This document shows, piece by piece, positions 6,932 to 10,978 of a stretch of DNA of 10,978 nucleotides. How positions within the stretch are numbered: the first letter of the stretch is position 1; every line of letters starts with the position of its first letter. The DNA comes from Cytophagales bacterium. GTDB taxonomy: Bacteria > Bacteroidota > Bacteroidia > Cytophagales > Cyclobacteriaceae. Where the stretch lies: positions 1 to 10,978 of the forward strand of contig DNZD01000183.1 in the NCBI GenBank assembly GCA_003504855.1. The letters are read 5' to 3'. The notes beneath the pieces were generated by a model. The model was not told the origin of the DNA, searched no databases, and worked only from the letters and a program-made list of their open reading frames with translations. Position numbers and translations under genes: made by a program.

Positions 6932-7933
6932 ATGAATAAGAAAATCATTTACTTCACCTTTCCCATTATCCTGATTGGTGGTATTTACTTTTTGGGACCT
7001 GAGCCCGACCGTCCGCAATGGGATCCTGCGCCCATAGTTGTGCCGCAAGCAGCGGATGACCTCGAGCAATACGTCGCCAACCAGGAATCAAAACACCGCG
7101 TGAAGCCAGATAACGAAGCACGTATTGTTTGGGCAGATTCTTCCCGTCAAAAGACTCCATTCAGCATCGTCTACCTGCATGGTTTTTCAGCCAGCCAGGC
7201 CGAGGGTGATCCGGTCCATAAGGCCTTTGCACGCCGATTTGGTTGTAACCTCTACCTGGCACGCCTCGCCGACCATGGCATTGATACGACAGAGCAATTA
7301 TTGTACTTCACTCCCGACCGATGGTGGAGAAGTTCGCGTGAAGCGCTGGCAATTGGTAAAGCCCTTGGTGACCGCGTGATCGTCATGAGTACTTCAACCG
7401 GTTCAACGATGGCCTTGATGCTAGCCGCTACCTACCCGGAAGATGTATATGCCTTATTGAACATGTCTCCTAATATTGCCATCAACGATGACAATGCACA
7501 TCTTGTCAATGACCCCTGGGGACTGCAAATCGCCCGGCTTGTGGTGGGAGGGAAGAGCCGCGTGATCAAGCAGGACTCGGTGATAAACAGATATTGGAAT
7601 AATCCTTACCGGATGGAAGCTGTTGTGCAATTGCAGGAAATGCTGGAGGACAAAATGACCCCTGCGACTTTTGCAGCCGTACATTGTCCAAGTATCACAC
7701 TATATTATTTTAAGAATGAACAGGAACAGGACCGGACGGTAAAGGTTAGTGCCATGAAAGAAATGCATGCACAACTGGCAACTCCTGATTCGCTCAAGGA
7801 GATGTTAGCTATTCCGGGGGCAGGAGGTCACGTGTTGGGATCTTACCTGGTATCCAAAGATATTCCTGCCGTTACGGCAGCGCTCAATGCTTTTGCGGAG
7901 AAAAAACTCAGGCTGAAGGCCCGTGGTGAGTGA
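6932..7933 (+). CDS. Membrane-anchored alpha/beta hydrolase (esterase/lysophospholipase-like)
   Basis: The 333-residue product begins with a basic MNKK and a hydrophobic helix (about 5-22), either a membrane anchor or an uncleaved signal, so the enzyme probably faces the periplasm. The rest is an alpha/beta-hydrolase fold. HGF (83-85) sits at the oxyanion-hole position, Ser155 lies in a nucleophile elbow, Asp267 (EQDRTV) is a likely acid, and His300 (GAGGHVLGS) is the catalytic histidine. The elbow reads S-T-S-T-G rather than G-x-S-x-G. The substrate cannot be told: esterase, lysophospholipase or acylglycerol lipase are all possible. ATG 6932 is preferred to the in-frame TTG 6905 because it starts with a basic residue run before the helix. 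The 3' end overlaps the end of kdsB by 26 bases, tail to tail. Confidence 0.85.
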   Translation: MNKKIIYFTFPIILIGGIYFLGPEPDRPQWDPAPIVVPQAADDLEQYVANQESKHRVKPDNEARIVWADSSRQKTPFSIVYLHGFSASQAEGDPVHKAFARRFGCNLYLARLADHGIDTTEQLLYFTPDRWWRSSREALAIGKALGDRVIVMSTSTGSTMALMLAATYPEDVYALLNMSPNIAINDDNAHLVNDPWGLQIARLVVGGKSRVIKQDSVINRYWNNPYRMEAVVQLQEMLEDKMTPATFAAVHCPSITLYYFKNEQEQDRTVKVSAMKEMHAQLATPDSLKEMLAIPGAGGHVLGSYLVSKDIPAVTAALNAFAEKKLRLKARGE

Positions 7934-8675
7934 TCTCGCGAAGGTAAAGGCGGGCGCGCTCCAGGTCTTCGGGCGTATCAATGCACATCCCATCCTCGAG
8001 ATCAGTTTCTACTGTCTCAATGGTAAGTCCGTTCTCCAACCATCGGAGTTGTTCGAGTGATTCTGCTTTTTCCAGGGGAGATACGGGCAGCTCGGTAATT
8101 CGCTCGAGGATGTCCTTGCGATAAACATACAACCCCACATGGCGGTAGAAAGTCGTGGATGAAATCCAACTCTCTGGAGCCGTTTTTTGAACGAAGGGAA
8201 TAGGCGACCGGCTAAAATATAAAGCTTCTTTCCGGTGATTAAGCACCACCTTGGCTTCGTTGGGAGAGTGAAGTTGGTCGAGGGTCTTTATCCGCTGAAT
8301 AAGCGTGGCCAGTTCTGTTCGCTCATGCAAAGAACTGCACAGCAGATCAATTTGCATGGGATTAATAAACGGCTCATCACCCTGAATGTTAACCACAAAG
8401 TCAAACGCTTCGGTCTGCTTTTGCAGTGCCTCAAAGCACCGGTCGGTGCCGCTGGGGTGTTGCTCCGCAGTCATGCAGGCTTTACCACCAAAACTGATGA
8501 CGTGGTCGTATATCTGTTGATGGTCAGTTGCGACCACCACTTCGTTCAATTTTTTGGACTTCTTACATTGAAGATAGACGCGCTCCACCATAGACTTGCC
8601 CAACAGATCGGCCAGGGGTTTCCCGGGAAACCGGGAGGATGCATAACGGGCAGGTATTACGCCAAGTATTTTCAT
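7908..8675 (-). CDS. kdsB: KdsB, 3-deoxy-manno-octulosonate cytidylyltransferase (CMP-KDO synthetase)
   Basis: KdsB activates KDO with CTP to CMP-KDO, the donor for attaching KDO to lipid A in the cytoplasm. The 255-residue product has the normal length. Its motifs are the N-terminal nucleotide loop IPARYASSRFPGKPL (7-21), VATD (48-51), HPSGTDR (73-79), QGDEP (98-102, D100 a likely metal ligand), FSRSPIPF (154-161), HVGLYVYR (179-186), EKAESLEQLRWLENG (202-216) and IDTPEDLE (232-239, with D233 as second metal ligand). The start codon shares one base with the stop of the upstream protease gene (TAATG), so the two are probably one operon with coupled translation. Its last 26 bases lie inside the hydrolase gene on the other strand. 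The gene implies a KDO-containing outer membrane LPS. Confidence 0.97.
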   Translation of the reverse strand: MKILGVIPARYASSRFPGKPLADLLGKSMVERVYLQCKKSKKLNEVVVATDHQQIYDHVISFGGKACMTAEQHPSGTDRCFEALQKQTEAFDFVVNIQGDEPFINPMQIDLLCSSLHERTELATLIQRIKTLDQLHSPNEAKVVLNHRKEALYFSRSPIPFVQKTAPESWISSTTFYRHVGLYVYRKDILERITELPVSPLEKAESLEQLRWLENGLTIETVETDLEDGMCIDTPEDLERARLYLREITHHGPSA

Positions 8676-10009
8676 TAGACTTTTTTCCGTACGCGCAAGG
8701 TAGAACTTTCTGTACTGATTACTTCAACTGGATCGCCTTGCTCCAGGTATTCACCCCGGGTGAAAGCATCGTACACCACGTCGTCAATCAGCACCTTGCC
8801 GCTGGGACGTAAAACGGTAAAGGCGGTACCAACTTTGCCCTGCAAACTTGCTGAATGGGTGGTAGAGGTGTAGCCTTTCTCGGCTTGTTGCGTGTCGGTG
8901 AGGGCAATGCGGCTAAAAGCCCGGGTCTGCGATAACCGGGCGCCGCCCAAAAACAAGAGCAGGACACTACCGGAAATTCCACCCAGGGTGGCAAACATCG
9001 CAACAACAATATCCCCAAGGGGAACAAAATCAAAATTGAAGAAGTCATTGTTCAGCATGATGAGAATCAATGATCCGACGGTAAACGCGATGCCCAGAAC
9101 CCCGGCCACGCCAAACCCGGGAAGAATGAATATCTCAACCGCCAACAAAACCAACCCCGCCAGCAAGGCAAGGATTTCCCAGTATTCGGCAAGGCCATTG
9201 AGGTAATAAGGTACCAGATAGAGCACCAGTGCTATGACGGCAGCAAAGAGCGGAAATCCGATTCCAGGAGTTTGAAGTTCGAAGTATATCCCCCCAATGA
9301 TGACAAGGATAAGAAGCCCACTGATGAACGGATTCAAAAAGAAGGCTATGATCTTTTCGGTGGCAGATAGTTTGAAGCGTTCAATTTCATAATTGTCAAT
9401 TTTGTTTCGCTTAAGGATTTCTTCAATGGATTCCACTTTTGCCTCGCAGTAGCCGTGTTTCATCGCCTCTGCGGTTGTGAAAGTGATCACTTTGCCTTCT
9501 TCTTTTACACCCTCAATAACGAGGTCCTGATCCACCATACCCTCTGCGATACGAGGGTCCCGACCGTTGGTTTCAGCGGTAGATCGCATGATAGACCGCA
9601 TATAGGATTGGTATTTGTCGGGTGCGGCATTTCCTCCCGCGCCTTCAACTACCGTAGCAGCTCCTATGCTGGCTCCGGGTGCCATGTAGATACTGTCACA
9701 GGCTATAGATATCAAAGCTCCTGCCGAAGCGGCGTCTGAATTAACAAACACCCAGATGGGCTTCTTTACATTCATGATCTTGTCGACGATGTCTTTGGCA
9801 TCCGTCAGTACGCCACCATAGGTGTCCATGTCCACGATGATGTAGTCGGCATTGGTTTTCTCGGCATGCTCCAGGGCAAGTGTTACATACCGCATCATCC
9901 GGGGATCAATTTCGGACTTGATTTCCATGACCATAACCTTCGTTTTCTGTTGGGCAGAAAGGCCAAAGCAGGCCAGAAAGAAAATCAGCGTGAACAGGAA
10001 GGACTTCAT
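8675..10009 (-). CDS. NfeD-family (NfeD1b-type) membrane serine protease
   Basis: The 444-residue product has a signal peptide (about 1-19, cleavage probably near LSA-QQ), a ClpP/crotonase-like protease domain (about 23-205), five predicted membrane helices (about 228-245, 251-269, 276-297, 301-320, 333-356) and a C-terminal NfeD OB-fold-like domain (about 388-442). Ser95 in DAASAGAL and Lys132 in APDKYQSY match the Ser-Lys dyad of the archaeal PH1510 protease: the spacing from Lys to the following IAE motif (21 residues), recalled from PH1510, is the same. In the archaeal system the protease cleaves a stomatin-like protein; no stomatin gene is visible here, so its substrate is unknown. The start at 10009 has no Shine-Dalgarno sequence. 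The gene is translated ahead of kdsB, through a TAATG junction. Confidence 0.92.
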   Translation of the reverse strand: MKSFLFTLIFFLACFGLSAQQKTKVMVMEIKSEIDPRMMRYVTLALEHAEKTNADYIIVDMDTYGGVLTDAKDIVDKIMNVKKPIWVFVNSDAASAGALISIACDSIYMAPGASIGAATVVEGAGGNAAPDKYQSYMRSIMRSTAETNGRDPRIAEGMVDQDLVIEGVKEEGKVITFTTAEAMKHGYCEAKVESIEEILKRNKIDNYEIERFKLSATEKIIAFFLNPFISGLLILVIIGGIYFELQTPGIGFPLFAAVIALVLYLVPYYLNGLAEYWEILALLAGLVLLAVEIFILPGFGVAGVLGIAFTVGSLILIMLNNDFFNFDFVPLGDIVVAMFATLGGISGSVLLLFLGGARLSQTRAFSRIALTDTQQAEKGYTSTTHSASLQGKVGTAFTVLRPSGKVLIDDVVYDAFTRGEYLEQGDPVEVISTESSTLRVRKKV

Positions 10010-10102
10010 AGGAGGTGTTTTTGTAAAAATAGTAAGTAATTCAACGCTTTTAGGTTGCTCCGGGTACAGCGGAAGTGGTAATTTTCGTTAGAATTACAGA
10101 CT
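10010..10102. promoter_or_regulatory. Divergent intergenic region between the protease and LysM genes
   Basis: These 93 bases should hold promoters for both directions. On the + strand, TAATTTTC (10079-10086) differs by one base from the Bacteroidota -7 element TAnnTTTG and lies 21 bases after TTG (10055-10057), the position of a -33 element; the ATG at 10103 is close behind. On the minus strand, TATTTTTA (10031-10024) is a one-mismatch -7 element for the protease-kdsB unit, but no TTG is found at the right distance. Both assignments are consensus readings only. Confidence 0.35.
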
Positions 10103-10978
10103 ATGTTTCAATTACTGCTATTTAGCCTCTTCTTGTCATCTACGCCGGATTCACTTCGCAGTGAAACCATCAACGGAAAGGTGTATGTCATTCACCAGGT
10201 TGGTGAAAAGGAGACCCTGTACAGCATTGCCAAAAGGTACGGCGCCAGCATTGCCGACGTATTGGCCCAGAATCCTTCTGCGGATGCCGGCATAGAGGTG
10301 GGTCAAATCCTGAAAGTACCCTACACGCCCCGCGTGAAAGGGCAACCGCCCAAAGTGACCGCCGATGGTGTGGTGCACAAAGTGGCCGCAAAAGAGACCC
10401 TCTTCTCAATTGCCAGGCAATACAACGTTTCAGTGGATGATATCAAGGCCTGGAACAACCTCAAAGAGACATCCTTGAACCTCGGACAGGAAATTGTTAT
10501 CCGAAAGAAAACCATTACTGAGACTGTAACAGAGCCAACTTCGCCCACCTCAGCCAGCACGCATACCGTTGCACCCAAAGAGACACTGTTCTCTATTGCC
10601 CGGCAATACGGAATGACCGTAAGTAAGTTGAAGGAGTGGAACGCTTTGGATGGAAATGAACTGAAAATTGGCCAGGTACTCACCGTGGCAGAGCCGACGA
10701 ACAAGGCGCCCATTATTAAAGACCAACCCGTAACGGAGGTGAAGCCAGCAGAGGTAAAGACCAACCCTGTTGCCATTTCTGAATCCATAACAGGTACGGA
10801 TGAAATTCGGGAAACCGGCATGGTAGAATTGATACCAGGAACGGAAGGAAACAGAAAATACCTGGGGCAACATCGAACCGTGAAGCCTGGCACGATTCTC
10901 AAAGTACGCAACCTGACCACCAATCAGGAAGTATTTGTTCGCATAACCGGAGCGCCAACATCCGCTGATCCATCCATT
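10103..10978 (+). CDS. LysM-repeat protein with a probable C-terminal DPBB domain (3' end cut)
   Basis: The frame is open from ATG 10103 to the right edge, giving 292 residues without a stop, so the gene continues outside. The start is the first ATG after an in-frame TAA at 10079-10081. A short hydrophobic segment (about 3-13) suggests a secretion signal. Three LysM modules follow: residues 27-73 (EKETLYSIAKRYG, IEVGQILKV), 91-134 (AKETLFSIARQY, LNLGQEIVI) and 153-195 (PKETLFSIARQYG, LKIGQVLTV). Modules 2 and 3 are nearly identical in their first helix. A Pro/Val/Lys linker (about 197-222) leads to HRTVKPGTILKVRNLTTNQ and VFVRITG (257-283), resembling RlpA-like double-psi beta-barrels. LysM binds GlcNAc-containing peptidoglycan, so the protein is likely a periplasmic or outer-envelope wall binder. 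Activity of the C-terminus is unknown. Confidence 0.88.
   Translation, partial: MFQLLLFSLFLSSTPDSLRSETINGKVYVIHQVGEKETLYSIAKRYGASIADVLAQNPSADAGIEVGQILKVPYTPRVKGQPPKVTADGVVHKVAAKETLFSIARQYNVSVDDIKAWNNLKETSLNLGQEIVIRKKTITETVTEPTSPTSASTHTVAPKETLFSIARQYGMTVSKLKEWNALDGNELKIGQVLTVAEPTNKAPIIKDQPVTEVKPAEVKTNPVAISESITGTDEIRETGMVELIPGTEGNRKYLGQHRTVKPGTILKVRNLTTNQEVFVRITGAPTSADPSI

Noticed and set aside
8235..8678. A 147-codon + strand frame antisense to kdsB.
   Set aside because: kdsB carries all its family motifs, and the opposite frame has none; it is a shadow of kdsB.
10010..10018. AGGAGGTG next to the protease start, on the + strand, looks like a perfect Shine-Dalgarno sequence.
   Set aside because: On the + strand no usable start codon with an open frame follows at 5-10 bases; the nearest TTG is followed at once by TAA. 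On the minus strand it reads CACCTCC, the anti-Shine-Dalgarno sequence itself, and cannot act as a binding site. Probably chance.

Overview
The window comes from a Gram-negative Bacteroidota chromosome, probably a Cytophagales-like lineage; the phylum is well supported and the order is a guess. Four things point this way: the gene order ftsW-murG-murC-ftsQ-ftsA-ftsZ without murB or ddl between murC and ftsQ, a long FtsZ with an acidic linker ending in NNKFLHDNVD, start codons without Shine-Dalgarno sequences, and a kdsB gene, which implies a KDO-containing lipopolysaccharide.

Layout. Bases 1-6579 (+) are the distal half of the division and cell wall (dcw) cluster: the 3' end of ftsW, then murG, murC and ftsQ packed with a 1-base gap and two 4-base overlaps, then ftsA and ftsZ, each preceded by a short leader. 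The two leaders share an 8-base motif at exactly the same distance from the start codon. Bases 6580-6836 are non-coding, and a strong hairpin terminator (6837-6870) closes the cluster. Bases 6932-7933 (+) encode a membrane-anchored alpha/beta hydrolase with an atypical nucleophile elbow. It converges on, and overlaps by 26 bases, a two-gene minus-strand unit running from 10009 down to 7908: an NfeD-type membrane serine protease followed by kdsB, joined by a TAATG stop-start junction. A 93-base divergent intergenic region separates this unit from a LysM-repeat protein (10103 to the right edge, +), whose incomplete C-terminus looks like a double-psi beta-barrel.

How the genes work together. MurC starts the UDP-MurNAc-pentapeptide branch, MurG completes lipid II and FtsW polymerises it. 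FtsQ links the divisome across the periplasm, FtsA anchors FtsZ to the membrane, and FtsZ forms the ring. The downstream genes also concern the envelope: KDO activation for LPS, a membrane protease, and a LysM protein likely to bind peptidoglycan.

I found no clearly new system. The window is mostly core envelope and division genes. The points most worth a second look are the shared ftsA/ftsZ leader motif, the overlapping convergent gene ends, the protease-kdsB coupling and the non-canonical hydrolase active site.
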